NCBI RefSeq assembly: GCF_021134715.1
Contig: NC_060025.1
Span: 1,984,001 to 2,048,000, forward strand
Reading direction: 5' to 3'
Length of the DNA stretch: 64,000 nucleotides
From: Daphnia pulex
Lineage: Eukaryota > Arthropoda > Branchiopoda > Diplostraca > Daphniidae
Positions 1-12,361 of this stretch are shown here, in pieces. How positions within the stretch are numbered: the stretch's first letter is position 1; the number at the start of each line of letters is the position of its first letter. A program made the translations under genes and the position numbers. The notes below the pieces were generated by a model. The model was given only the letters and a program-made list of their open reading frames with translations. It was not told the DNA's origin and did not search any database.

Positions 1-1361
1 ACACACGGTGTGATGTAAATGCGACTCGCCTATAAGCACTTGAAAAAAAAAAAACACGGTTACAAAATAGCAAAAGTGCATAATCCCACAATTTTTGGCA
101 TTCGCTCGTTCCGTGTTGGACACACACGGAAGAAAGTGGGCGGCGGCTACGGATGATTCATCGGATAAAACGAATTTTCTATCTAAAAATATACTTTGAT
201 GGATTACAGTATTCAAGGGAAAGGAAATTAATGCGGAAAATTTGGCGCTTATATATTTAAAAAAAAAACGAAAATTTTTCAATAGGCACAGCTGTAAAAG
301 CGTACCCAGAACACCATTCTTGTCTCGGCTCTTCAACTTTGTGCAGTACACAATAGACTTGTAAAAATCCTCAGACGCTTTTCACAGGAAAGCAATTTTC
401 TGCGGTGATATATTTCAATACCCCACAGGGATAATCTAATAACAAACCTAGATTTTTTAAAAATATAGTATCTTTTAAAAAAACAAATTTCAATTTCCCC
501 GTATCTCAACAAGTCAGCGACCAGTTGGGCGGCCTAACTTCAACTGTACATCAATCGATCGCGAGAAAAAATATCATTTCAGCAAATACACCTATATACG
601 CAAACATGTCAGCAGAGAACAAACTAATTGAGTTAATAAAAAAAAAGTCGACTCAGACAAAGACCAGCGATTGAACCGCAACCAAGGAGATGCGTCAGCT
701 CTTTCAACTCATTACTTTCGCCCTCTCAACTCAGCATTCCACCCACCAGGTTTGGTACAATCAAACAGTTTTTTTTTCTAGTACGGTCCAAACTCTGATT
801 GGTTATCTTGAAATGTGGTACATCTCTCCTACAGCTGGTGATGAAGAAACTTTCTGGAGTGGAACAAGCAGTACGGGGAAAAGGCGATTTCCGCTTCAAA
901 AAACCGCCAACAACATCCGACTAGGATCCACTAGAAAGGAGCTTACCATACGACACTTTTTGGGGGGATGGAGGGCTGGTGGCTGCTTTCGACGCGGCCT
1001 TTAGATGCATTCCCCAAGGAGGCAATCATCCAGTATAGGATCTTACATAAGAAATAATTGATGGGGAGAACCAGCGACGACGACCAAGCGGCCGGTTTTC
1101 GAATGCGCATCCTATACGATCTAAACCTAAATATTTCTCAACGGATAGAATTTTTTGAGGGGGATATTATTAAGGCCTTTTACATTCGGTTTACGGCGGA
1201 AGAAAAGGCCATATCGACATGCGCACTGCTGGGATATCTCTATCCGTCGCATCCGTACATGGAAAGGGAGGGGGTGGATAGCAGTAACAAGAATTTTGCT
1301 TCTTACGCGTTTGCTTCCGATGAGTTTGGTCAACTCAGTCGACACACAGCAATCGTCCTCG
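1..1361. other. noncoding upstream of the GPCR
   Basis: AT-rich DNA with A/T homopolymers. Several short open frames occur (690-1004 and 1058-1390), but they have no recognisable domain and overlap one another in different frames. The sequence probably holds the 5' flank or untranslated exons of the receptor gene. No promoter element stands out. Confidence 0.5.
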
Positions 1362-3521
1362 ATGGATTATCCGTTGGATTTTCTCAGTGAGAATGGAACC
1401 GATTGGCCGGAATTGTCGACTCCGCCAACTTCCTGGTATCGTTACAATGTGTGGGTAAGTGGAGCTCTTTGCACAGCCTACGGCCTCGTCTTCTGCGCCG
1501 GCCTAATAGGTAAAAATATACAACATATTTAGACACCAAAATTGTTGACTTTTTCTTAAATTTTGGCTACATGCGCAAAATGTTCTAACTATGTCTTGTA
1601 AAGTGAGCACGTTTTATAATGGGATGTTGTTTTCTTTTTGGAAAGGCAATCTTCTGGTGGCTGTCGTCGTCCTTCGTGGAAGCCGAACAATGCGGAGATG
1701 TGTCACTAATTTGTTCCTAGTCAATTTGGCCTTTGCCGATTTATTGGTGGTCCTCGCCTGTTTGCCGTTCACTCTCGTCGCTCACCTGATCTACCGTAAG
1801 TGAGAGATACAAGATACTTTTTCTTCCGTGGGGCTGTCTAACAATGACAACACGCTAGCAAAACGGGAAGAATCGATCCGAACCCCTTTGGGCGTTCAAT
1901 TCCAACTAGAAACTTTACGGAGAGTGAACATTCTGTCTGCTAAGAAAAAGTCCCATCTCCCATCAAAAAGAAACAGCTAGAGCGAAGGGGAAAAGATGAG
2001 AATAAACGAGTTGGAGAGGGTCGCTGGAGGCAATCCCCACAGGGGGATCCTATCGCATCAGGCAGCCGACCATTTACAAATCGATGTGACGGTCAAACTG
2101 ATCCTGAAATACGAAACTTACTTTCTCATGTGTTTCCATCATTTTACGTAATGAGATTGAACTTTACCGAGAGATGGAACATCCCATTAAATCCCAACTT
2201 GACGTTGACTTTTAGGCGAAAGCCAACCCTATTCAAACACAGAATTGAATAAGAGGCGACTAAAAAAAGTCGAGAGCTATTCTGATTACACGACAGTCGT
2301 CGATCCATTGAACTTCTCCTACGTTGGAGACGGGGGGGGGGGGGGGGCAGGGAAATCTTTTGATTCGATTGCATTGTTCGAAACCTATTAGGCGGCGGCC
2401 TTATTGTCCCCATTGAACTTTGATCTAAAAGTAAAATGAACCTTTTAACATATGTGTGTGTTACGTGATTTGATGGTGGTTGCGTCTTTTTCCGAGGACA
2501 GCTTGGGTGATGGGCTCCATCATTTGCAAATTGGTGCCGTACCTGCAGGGAGTCAGCGTGAGTGCCTCGGTTTACACGCTGGTGGCCGTGGCCGTCGAGC
2601 GCTACTGGTCCATCTCGTCACCGTGGAAGAAACGGTTGAGCTCCAAGTGCTGCCGGGTCATCATCGGCCTCATCTGGATCGGATCCGCAATTATAACTCT
2701 TCCGTGGCTGGTCGTCTTCCGCCAGGATTACGTGTCCGAAACGCTGGTTAGATAATAAAGCCGAGCTTATAATCAAACAGTAGGCATTTGTTAATATAAT
2801 CGTGACTAACTGCAAATAGGTTTGTACAGAAATATGGCCAGATCCGCTGATGGGAGATACTTACTACGCTGTGGCTCACCTGACCCTTTGCTACGTCCTG
2901 CCGCTGGTCATCATCGCCGCTTGTTACGCTCTAATCTGCAGGCAAATTTGGTGTCGTCAGATTCCCGGCAGCGGCGAGCAAGGGCCCCCCAATCACCACC
3001 ACCGGTGTCACCATTACAACAACAACCGGAGACGATACAATGGCGTGGGTGGTCGACTCAACTTGCACAGGGCCAAAATACGAGCTCTCAGGATGTTGGG
3101 CGTCGTCGTCGCAGCTTTCGCGCTCTCCTGGTTCCCGCTCTACGCCACTTTCACGCGTTTAAAATTCGCCAAGAGCATGAGCGAGCCCGAGGCTGAATTC
3201 TGGGAAATGATCATGCCCGTGGCACAATGGCTCAGCAGTGCAAACAGTTGCGTCAATCCGCTTTTGTATCATTTCCTCGACCCGAGATTCCGCAGCGGAT
3301 TCAAGCAGCTGCTCTGTTCTGAAGGCATCGCTGATGGTGGAGGACATCTAGAAGTACGCCCACATAGAGCATTAAATTATGTGAACGGCACCACTGCTGC
3401 TGCTGCTGCCGGAGTTCAAGGTTTCTGCTCGCCTCTTCGCACTCGTTTCCACAACATCCAGCCCTCACCGCAGGCGACGTCACAACACGCCACGGCACGC
3501 TACGGCAACGAGTGGGTGTAG
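1362..3521 (+). CDS. class A neuropeptide-type G protein-coupled receptor
   Basis: Four coding exons (1362-1509, 1646-1795, 2502-2746, 2820-3521) give 414 residues in a consistent frame. All seven-helix landmarks are visible: GNLLVAVVV in TM1, NLAFADLLV in TM2, the TM3 cysteine in SIICKLVPYLQGVSVSASV, ERYWS in place of DRY at the TM3 end, the extracellular-loop cysteine in VCTEIWPD, FALSWFPLY in TM6 and NSCVNPLLY in TM7. The VPYLQGVSVSASVYTLVA stretch is typical of the peptide-receptor group that includes the SIFamide, trissin and NPFF receptors; I cannot choose among them. The third intracellular loop is basic with His and Asn runs, and the C-terminal tail contains a short Ala tract. The receptor should sit in the plasma membrane and couple peptide binding to G proteins. 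I chose the ATG at 1362 because it precedes a short extracellular N-terminus with an N-glycosylation sequon (NGT). Confidence 0.85.
2332..2347 (+). repeat. 16-base poly-G tract in GPCR intron 2
   Basis: An uninterrupted run of 16 G lies inside the 706-bp second intron of the receptor gene. It is one of four G or C runs of 11 or more bases in this window. Confidence 0.95.
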
Positions 3522-3696
3522 ATTCGACATCCCCGTGGAAAACTGTCAACAATTTCACAGTGTGTGTACATAGAGGTAGCTTTCTAGTCCTGTAAACACA
3601 AAATGTTTTTTCAAAGAAAACAAAAGAAAAATAATCAAAGGCTTTCCAAATAAGAAAAAAGAAAAAAGGAACTTGACACTGGAGAATTCGCTTCAA

Positions 3697-3702
3697 AATA
3701 AA
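3697..3702 (+). terminator. polyadenylation signal of the GPCR
   Basis: Canonical AATAAA about 175 bases after the receptor stop codon. The 3522-4022 interval holds this 3' end and otherwise only AT-rich sequence before the convergent carboxylase gene. Confidence 0.6.
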
Positions 3703-4022
3703 CTGTTTTTCTCTCGGGTTTTGTTGTTGTATATTACCACACGACATGTTTTGCGGTGCGCAGCACTGGGGAGATCAAAAGACTAGCTTTTTTTGTGCTT
3801 TTCCTCTTGGAAATTTCCATAAAATTAGCATAATTCAGAGATTTTCTTTTTGGGAATTTAGCATCGACAAAGAAACATTCAATTTCAGTGGAAATCACAC
3901 ACAGACACAATGTGGGCGGGGCGAAATTTATGCCGTTTGTTGTGCAGATTGAAGAGATCGATAACAGACAAGAGGGGAAGGACATAAAATAAAAAAGGAA
4001 AAAAAATAAAGGAGTTGTTGTT

Positions 4023-6728
4023 TTACTTGTTGTGCATCACGAGTGGAATACCGAAGACTAGATTGAGTAGACTCTGGCCAACCAGAGCTAAAGATTTGGC
4101 GAAGGGTGTCATCAGAGAAACATCTTCATGGGTGGTCGACTGTGGCGTTTTGGCATTCCTGCTCGATGCGTTGGCTGATGGCGAATCGCTGGAAGGCCCG
4201 ACGAAGGTGTACATGTAACAAGCCGGAATGTTGGAAGTCGTCGTGATTCTGTGCATGACGCTCGACGGTAGAGACGCCGTATCGTTGACATTCAGATACG
4301 ATCGTGTCCCGTTTTCGATCGATAACTCCACCTGGCCCTCCAACACCTGGATCGTCGCGTTGGTCACACCAGCCGGCACGTAATTGTCCATGGACAAACC
4401 TGGGCAGGAAAAAACAAAAAAATTAAAGAATTATTTAAAAAAAAAAAGAAATTTCAGTTTAAAATTCACCTGGGAAATCAGCCACAAAGGCGACTCGTGA
4501 GGAATCTGACCAGTCAAAAACGGTGCGCTCCAATTGGTTGAGTTTCTGCCGCCAGGCCGACAGTTCCGTCAGGAGCGGCATGAGCCAAGGAGTAGGCCGA
4601 AAAGGCGACCATTCGGCCTCGAGCAAGTTGACGCGTGGATCTATCAATCTCTGTTGGAAGCGGCCATTCAACGAACGCCAGACATCGACGTAAATGGCTA
4701 CATCGGTCATGTTGACCGCCCCCAAGCGATCCTTGACGCAATGAGCGTACTGATAAATCTGAAAAAAGGTGGGAAAACAAAGCACGACCATTTGATTATA
4801 TTGATTATTCACTTGTGTGAATTATGAGCAAAGAGTTTAAAGTAAACACCTACCATATCAGCATGACCAACCCATTTGTCGTTCCTCACGAAAACCTGTA
4901 CGTGGGACGAAAAAGTAAAGAAACACGCATCCATGAGTGAAGTCGATAAGCGGTGCTATTACTTATCACAGGCTGACGTCAGGCCAGCCAAACACACATT
5001 CATGATCTCACGTAACACAATGTCAGTTTTGCTACGAACCTCAGTGTCAAGGTAGTTGATTCGTCCAGTGGTTTTATCTTTTACCGTGACTACGACGTGC
5101 ATCGTCTCCCAAGCGTGGACCATCATGTCCCAAGAGTAGCCGTAAAGACCATTGGTCCAGTTGTTATAACCCTGTTTTGTTGTTGTTGTTGTTATTCTGA
5201 CACGAATCGAGTGAGTCACTCTGAAAGCTATATTCAATTTCTTTTTCAACAGACCTGAGTGACCGAGTGCGACCAGGGAAGAGCCAATTGAGTTACGACG
5301 TAGAGACCCATCAGAGTGAGTTTGAAGGATGAATTCTTGCCGCGTTTTTCGACCGGAGAATCACAAACATTAGTTATCTTTGTGGCGTCTGGAAGACATT
5401 TGCGCAGCAGCCCAGGGCATACAGCGATCCAACGTTTTGGCCAGTCATCGTCACAAAACACAGGTAATGTGGCCAGACAAACGTAAGGGAACATTCCTTT
5501 AAAAAGAAAAAAAAAAAGTGGTTTTAGGTTGGTGATAAATCAAATTTCAAGAAATAGTTTTTCCCCCCCTTCCATCGCAATGTAGTAAAAAGAAGGGAGG
5601 AGTATACCTATCGTAAAAAGTTGTGCATTCATCACGTGGAATGAAGTAGCAAAAAATAAAGCCAAAGGCCGCGATTTCGGCCACAACAACCAGAAACCGA
5701 CAGTCAGGTCCAAAATGAAACCTCCGAGATGCACCATGTAATATTCGATGGTTTCTTCACTTAGAAAGACTCTGCAATCAAATAGTGTAAATTTTTTCTT
5801 TATAGTGACTGATTATACATGCAGTGGTGGCTGACTGAATAAATGCTCAGGCCATATATAACTTAACAATATACGTGAAAGGTGTGAAAACTCTGTGGCT
5901 GCCAAGATTCCTCATGGAATAGCCACCCAGCCACTCTGGGTCCATCTTCTTGACACCGGCATAAAAATAGAGTAGGAATATCTGGAATTTGACTAGAATG
6001 TAGTTCCAGTTTGGCACAGGTTTGTTTCTAATGTTGGGATCGATCCATGCATCAATTGAACTGTTGAAAAGGATATGTGAAAGCTTTCACCATACATCAT
6101 CACAATCTGTTGAAAAGTAATTTACCAGTAGTGATTGGCTGACGAAAACAGCAAAAGTATGGACAGAAGTCCGTAGAGATATGAATGATTGTTCCACGAG
6201 GTTTTATCTAATAACAGGACATACCAATAGGGAACGCTGAAACTGAGACAGCTCAGTTTGAAATTGTATCCCAACATGATCCCACAAGCCCCTGTCAATC
6301 AAAAAGAGATTAACTTTGAGAAGCCAAACAAAGAGACAGCACTTGAAGTGTATATAATGACAATAAACTTACCCAACCACATGAGCAGGTATAGCATACA
6401 CATCCACTGAAATGTCAGCGGCTTGACGAAATCAAATAAGGGGAAATGGCATTGCGTGAAATCACCAAACCTGTGGTCCACTTCTGCAAAGCCACGCTCA
6501 ATATGGATGTCTAGAACCATAAGAAACCCTGCAAGAAAAGAGCACGAAAATAAAAACACAGTCAAAATAAATCAGAAAGTTAGAGAATATGGGCATCTGA
6601 GCGAGAATTTCACCAAAGAGTATACGAGTCACGGCCAAATTGGAAGGATCTTTCAATCGCCACGCAGCCTGATGGCATTTGTCTAAAAACATTCCGAGTT
6701 TGTTGATGATGGCTCTCGGAGCCGTCAT
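4023..6728 (-). CDS. GGCX: vitamin K-dependent gamma-glutamyl carboxylase
   Basis: Ten exons (6728-6614, 6528-6373, 6291-6126, 6060-5875, 5771-5608, 5496-5255, 5171-5040, 4895-4854, 4758-4470, 4399-4023) encode 622 residues. The enzyme carboxylates Glu to Gla in secreted proteins in the ER membrane, coupled to vitamin K hydroquinone oxidation. Near-identical blocks to the animal family are visible: [14 protein letters not shown] near the N-terminus, [15 protein letters not shown] with the family's conserved His, and [19 protein letters not shown] containing the Lys-Lys pair that includes the proposed catalytic base. Further blocks are [45 protein letters not shown] and [10 protein letters not shown]. 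Multiple hydrophobic segments fit a polytopic protein. One junction residue reads Cys (NHYCSIDAW) where vertebrates have Trp. It is shorter than human GGCX (758 residues), mainly in the C-terminal region. Confidence 0.95.
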
Positions 6729-7579
6729 CTTCTTGTCGAATACTTTGTGCGCTCGTAATATTACAGTGGAAAAAAAGGAACCTGGTTATATAAGGGAGGT
6801 GTAAAGCCCCCACTAAAAAAGAAGAAGAAGAAGAACCACGACTTGTTTACGACCCAACCATGTCCATGTCGCCATGCGTAAGGGGAGGAGTTTCAGCTGG
6901 GAAAACAATCAATAAAAAAAAGTTCCTTACAAATCGATAGGCTAAATTTTCAATCGCGATTCTTTTTCTTATATCGATACATTAACAAAAAAGCCGCAAA
7001 AGACGGGAAAAATCTTCTTCTTAATATCTATCGTGTTGAAAGTCGTTGAAATATGACGAATATGGAATTTCCGGTGTGCAAAAATAAAAGCGATAAAGAA
7101 ACGGCTTCAAAAATTTCCCCCGACATGTCAAAAAATAATAATAAAATGAACGAGCCAGAAGGCAAGACGATGCTCTGCGATATTTTTTCCCTCGAAATTT
7201 TTTGAGGAATAAAAAAAAAAAATGAAATTTTTCAGAAATTAAAAAGAAAGAAGAATCCAAGAATAGAGAGAGAGAGGCCAAGCAGCCAACGGAAAAAGTG
7301 AGAGCTTGTGAAGCTCGTGAAGCGGTAAATAGGCAAAAGGTGGTACAGAAAAAGAAAAAATAGAAAATTCCTCCTCGCATAGTACCTCCCTCTTGGTCCC
7401 GAACTCAGAGAGAGAGAGAGGACCTTTAATCATATAATCCGGGCAAAGGAAAAAGAAAAAAAAAAACAAACTTTCTTTCGTGCAGATTGAAGAAAGAAAA
7501 AGAGTTGGAGGAACGAACTGTGTGTGTAAAAGAGAGAGAGAGAAGAATTCGGTAGGGGGGAGGGATTGGTGGATGTCGG

Positions 7580-7603
7580 GTCACGTGACTCTTGGTGACG
7601 TCA
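7580..7603. promoter_or_regulatory. palindromic E-box next to a CRE
   Basis: GTCACGTGAC (7580-7589) is a perfect palindrome with a CACGTG E-box, followed six bases later by the full CRE palindrome TGACGTCA (7596-7603). The pair lies in the most GC-rich part of the intergenic region, which fits a promoter or enhancer. The target gene is unknown; the SH2 gene is 4.8 kb downstream. Confidence 0.45.
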
Positions 7604-7872
7604 CGAAACGGAGGGCCTGCGACTTTTCACGGCTATTTCGACGTGTCGGAGAGGCGCTGGACGGTTTTTGACGGGTCGACCGGATGTGTGTCGCGGAAGA
7701 GAATCGATTGGCACCCGATTCCGGCCGGATTTGTCCTCCTGACGGACGGAAAAGGCGGGAAATCCGCACAGGTGCAGCATGGCAAGGCCGAACCCGAGAA
7801 CCGACACGACACGACACACTACTACCCCTCCTCCAAAAGCAAAAAGGCGCTTAACCGGTATATTCTCTCTTC

Positions 7873-7891
7873 TCCTCCTCCTCCTCCTCCT
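7873..7891 (+). repeat. (CCT)n microsatellite
   Basis: A run of about six CTC/CCT units directly visible. Confidence 0.8.
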
Positions 7892-8341
7892 ATCCAGCAA
7901 ACGACGAGGAACCCAACCGTTTGGGAAGGAGCCAGTCGCGGCAGCTCACGCTTATCGCCTGCACCTACCCCAGAAAAAGTCCCAGTATCCCCCATTTGAT
8001 TTTTAGTTGTTTCGTGATTTTGATAAATAAGGGAAAGAAAATTTTGATTCAAAATTCTCATCACCGATTGAACATGGTGTGCAAGTGACAGTGTGGCTCC
8101 TGGCGGGGTAGTGGGTGTTGTGTCTCCTGGCCTCAAATCTTTTATTCTGAAAGAAACAAGAAAAGAATTAGAAAAAACGATGATTGGATCGGTTGACGTC
8201 GGGCGTGATGAGTTCTCGGCTCTGATCTCACCCGACAGCCCCGTGATAACAATAAGTTGATGCTCTTCTTGTCGTGTGCAACAGCGAAAAAGGGGGGCGC
8301 GCGATAGTTTAGTGGTGTTGACAACAACAAAACGGAACGCG

Positions 8342-8383
8342 TTGTGTGTGTGTGTGGGGCGCACAGCTGTGTGTGTGTGTGTG
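8342..8383 (+). repeat. interrupted (GT)n microsatellite
   Basis: Two GT tracts (about 8342-8355 and 8369-8383) separated by a short GC-rich spacer. Confidence 0.85.
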
Positions 8384-11300
8384 ATTTCATCTGAGAATAA
8401 CACATCAGTTCGAGTGGAAAACGACAAGAATTTAATTATTTTTTTCTTTTTCAAATTACAAAAAAAAAACACTGTTTTCTTTGCGTCGATCTAGTGTGAT
8501 GATGGCCGCACCGTAATTGCATCGTGATTTTTTTTTTTTAACTCAACTGGAACGAAATTCCGCACGGGAAACACAACATAAATTGTAGGTACGGTGAGTT
8601 ACGCAATTTTTGTTTTTCATTCTTTTGTCGTGATTTCTTTTTTTTTTCCCTTTCATCCATCCTTCGATAGCTCATTTGAATATCCCGTGACAAGAAAAGG
8701 GTATTACGTTTCTGTGGTGGTGGGGAGGGGAAAAAATTGAACGAACAAAAATTGACGCAAAGAAGATTTTCCGTTCGATTTGGTCGTTAAAAATCTTTTC
8801 TTTTTCTAGACTTGAAAAATGTTAATTTTTAAACGCCGCTAGATGGCAGAGATTTCTACTCTTCTTAATCCCTCCTTCTTCTTCTTTTTTCACCCTCCAC
8901 CTCGAGAGAAACGAAAACATCTTTATTTCGGGATTGTTGTTGTTGTCGTTGCAAGAGGAAAGAAAACACGAGAGCAATCCGATACATATCCCCACTCTGA
9001 CCGAGTTTGAATTCTCTTTTGGGTTTTTCATAAGCCCTCTAGCTTATAAGTTCCCTCGCAGGGATTTCTTCCGGCCGAGTCACAAACGAATACAGAAAGA
9101 AAAAAAAACCATCCCCTCCCGAGTCTCTAAGTCTCTCTCTGCCTTTCGTGTGTTTCACACACAGAACGAAAAAAGAAAAAGGTTAAAACTTGATGACAAG
9201 TCAAGAGTGATGAGCTATAATGGATGAGGTCTCTCTCCTGTGGCTCTGGGGGCCTCTTTAAAAAGCTTATGAAAAGAGACTCTCTTTCAACTGTCTAGTA
9301 GGTGGACTGTTGCGCTAGGGGGCAGCGTCTAAAAGTGTTGGAAACAACAAAAAAATAAAACATAAAATAAAAGATTAGAAAATTTATATGGAAATGTTTT
9401 TGGGTATTTTTTTGTTTTGTTTCGCTCAATCAAGAAGAATAAATGTTTCGATTGAATAATACGATAAATACAAGCTAATATATATGCAATCAACTTGTTA
9501 ATTATTCACCAAAAACAAACAAACACAATCACCCAACGAAACAAACAAAAAATTGATTTGTATAATGAGTTATCTACCGAAAAAGATACATACAAGTATT
9601 CCTCCCTCCCTTCTGCTTCTCTTGTTGATTTATACAAACAAAGTCGAGTGAAAGAGAGAGGGTCAAGTTTACTCTGTCTGACAGATTCCACACGTATCGA
9701 ATTTTTCTGTAGGTAAAAAAAATTCTGATCGAAAGATTTGAAAATTTGTGAAATGGTTTCGAAAGAATGTGTTGTGTTTGTTTGTTGTTGGTTCTATACT
9801 TTGACGGTTGGAATAATCCAGTGTCTCTATTCCTTTTTGTTGATCGACCACCTATAGTGCCAAGGCCGGTCTGCCGTCCATATTAATTAGCGCGGAAGAG
9901 TCCGCGTCTCGTACAATGTTATACCCGAGCAAAGAAAGAAAAAAAACCTGATTGCATTTTTTCAAAAAATCTTTCGCTCGACTTTCTCAGTTTTCAAATC
10001 AACCACCCACAGACTTTGTTGGGGACAAAATTTGTTCAACAAAAATCAGCAAGCACCAGTAGTAGTAGCTTTTAAACAATTTTCGCTGCTCATTTCAACT
10101 GACCTCTGACAAAATGTCGAAAGTCGGTTGTTGGACCGTGGCGCCAAAAGTCTAAAGACAAGTTAAAGAGAAAGTTTTTTTTCACGAGTTATTAAGAGAG
10201 AGGAATGATGCGTGAGCCCCACTTTTTGTTTCCATAATAATTGAAGATTTTTTTCTTTCAACGAAAAAAAAAGAGGCTGCTGGAAAATAAAACACGGCGA
10301 TTTACTATATGGCATTGGAATGAAGGAGCCGGAAACAATGGGATTCGAAAATGTCGACGACCAAAAGAATAAGAAAAAAAAACAAAATGTGTTTTTCTCG
10401 AAAAAATTTACGGGCGAGCTTTATGGCCGTCACGATCATCCCGCCCGTTCCTTCTTCAGCACCTCTGTATACGGTAGTTGTTGTTGTTGTTGGGTAGGAA
10501 AAAGATTTATTTATTTGAATTTGGTTTTTCACACACAAAAACGTTGCAGCGCGCTTTCCAGGTAGGAGAATTATTATTGAAAATGACGGCACTCTCCAAT
10601 GCTATTTATCGTTTTCTTCTTAAAAAGGAAATAAAATTTCGTTTGAGGCAAAGAAAGAAATAGCGTTTAAACAAGAAATTATAATACGACCGGTAGAGAG
10701 AAAAACTTTATTTGCATATTAAACGACGCAAACGGATCTATTCGTGGAAGGCGCGCGATGATATGAACACTCGGGTGTCACAGCATTTCATCAGATACCA
10801 CCCCGTGAATATAACGAGATCGTGTTACTTCCGGCTCTCTTAGACTTTCTGTGTACACGACGTAGAGAACCCTGGTTGTTGGTGGTTCAACCCCATCCGC
10901 CCTGAGTCAACACACGCAAGCCCAAAAAACTGCCAGCCAAATGAATTCGTTTCATTTTTTAAAAAAATTCAAACAACTTTTTTGTGTTAAGGGCGTTGCT
11001 ATATTAAATTGAAAAAATATGTTTTCCATTTTTCTTTCAAACTTTTCTTCCTCTCTGCCGAATTATATATACCGGTTCTACTAGTCGAGTAGCAGCTAGA
11101 TTTTTCACGCAAAAAGAAGAAACGAACCGCAGACATGGCCAAAAAACCCAAGTATACCAAAAGGACCTCGTCGACCAAAGTGTTTCTTTCAAATCGAATT
11201 TCTTAATAATTCTTTTCTTTTTTTTTGGTTGCGATAAACCACACGGCAGCAGCTGTGCGGTGGTTGTCTGGTGAGTTGGCACATTTGATTGAAATTGAAA

Positions 11301-11537
11301 TCAGAAGAATTGATGGTGGTGGTGGTGGGGAGTAAAAATCGAGGGGGGATAGCCATCGCTATTGGCGTTTGCCTTTTTGGTGAGTTGTCGGGAGGTTGTT
11401 GCTAAATATTGGACCGTGATTAATCAAGGCGTGACTCGATTATAACAAACCAACAGGTTCTCCCCTCACTTTTTTTTTAATATTCACTTTTGTCTCTTCT
11501 TCTTCTTCTACCATTTTTCTTACCAACGTCCGCGCCC

Positions 11538-11572
11538 TCATCAGCCGGCGCGCACTGGGCGTCGGCTGATGA
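11538..11572. other. 10-bp inverted repeat (stem-loop)
   Basis: TCATCAGCCG at 11538-11547 is followed after 15 bases by its exact reverse complement CGGCTGATGA at 11563-11572. The GC-rich loop could pair further. Confidence 0.7.
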
Positions 11573-12361
11573 CCCTATGCTAAATGACTCTGTTTTCCCA
11601 TCGCACACAACGAGAGGAGGAATATTATTATTGGACCAGAGTTGCAGCGGACAACGCCCTGAATCGAAAGCTCAGACTGTTGTTTCGGTCCGGAAATTTC
11701 GTTTCGGCCAGGGAATATAACGCGATAACAAAAGAGAGAGAGAGAGAAGGGAGACATTTACCAGTCTATTAGTTCTCCTGTGTGTTGTGTATCTAAATTC
11801 AATCATCAGATAACAAACCATAGCCGTCAATTCCCCCGACTTGAGTTAATGATGAGAAATACTAAATCCAAATTTAAAAATAAAAAGTTTGGCGCCGAAT
11901 TTTTTCCTTGAAACCCAAAACATTTGCGGTTTTCTAAAAAGAAACTAAAAAAAACAAAAAAATGTTTCTTTAAAATAAACATTTGAGTTAAAAGAAGAAG
12001 AAACGACACGCAGAACCGAAAAATCGAAACGAAAAAAAAGGGGAAAATGTGACAGTGACAGACCGGTCAGTCCATATATGGAATGAGAGGATCGAGATAA
12101 GGCGGCCCCAACACACACACACACACCCGCAGCAGCTCTAGCGCATTCCCCTATTTTGGAAAACCAAAGAGAAACCCCCTTCTTTTTTAAAAAATAAAAT
12201 AAAATAAAAAAGCTTTCTTTTTTTCTTCTTCTTTTTACAAAAACAAAAGTGGAGGTTTAGGTTAGGTCATTTAGTGGTCGTGTCGCATAATTGAAAATTT
12301 TAATTTCCCATTTTAGGAAGAAGCGAAAGAATTTTTTTTTTCTTCAAAGGAGAGAGTGAAA

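Larger units (their letters stand above)
6729..12361. other. long noncoding, low-complexity interval
   Basis: About 5.6 kb between the 5' end of GGCX and the SH2 gene. It contains A/T homopolymers, GA-rich and (CCT)n, (GT)n, (GTT)n and (CA)n simple repeats, a relatively GC-rich patch near 7560-7960, a palindromic E-box beside a CRE, and a stem-loop at 11538-11572. Open frames here (for example 7822-8472 minus, 7592-7999 plus) are compositionally biased, mutually overlapping and unlike known proteins. It probably includes the promoter and untranslated first exon(s) of the SH2 gene. A TATATAA on the GGCX side near 6788-6794 lies about 60 bases before its ATG and might serve that promoter. Confidence 0.55.

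Noticed and set aside
7822-8472. 216-codon minus-strand open frame
   Set aside because: Low-complexity translation of microsatellites (His/Thr and Gly runs); overlaps other frames with no similarity.
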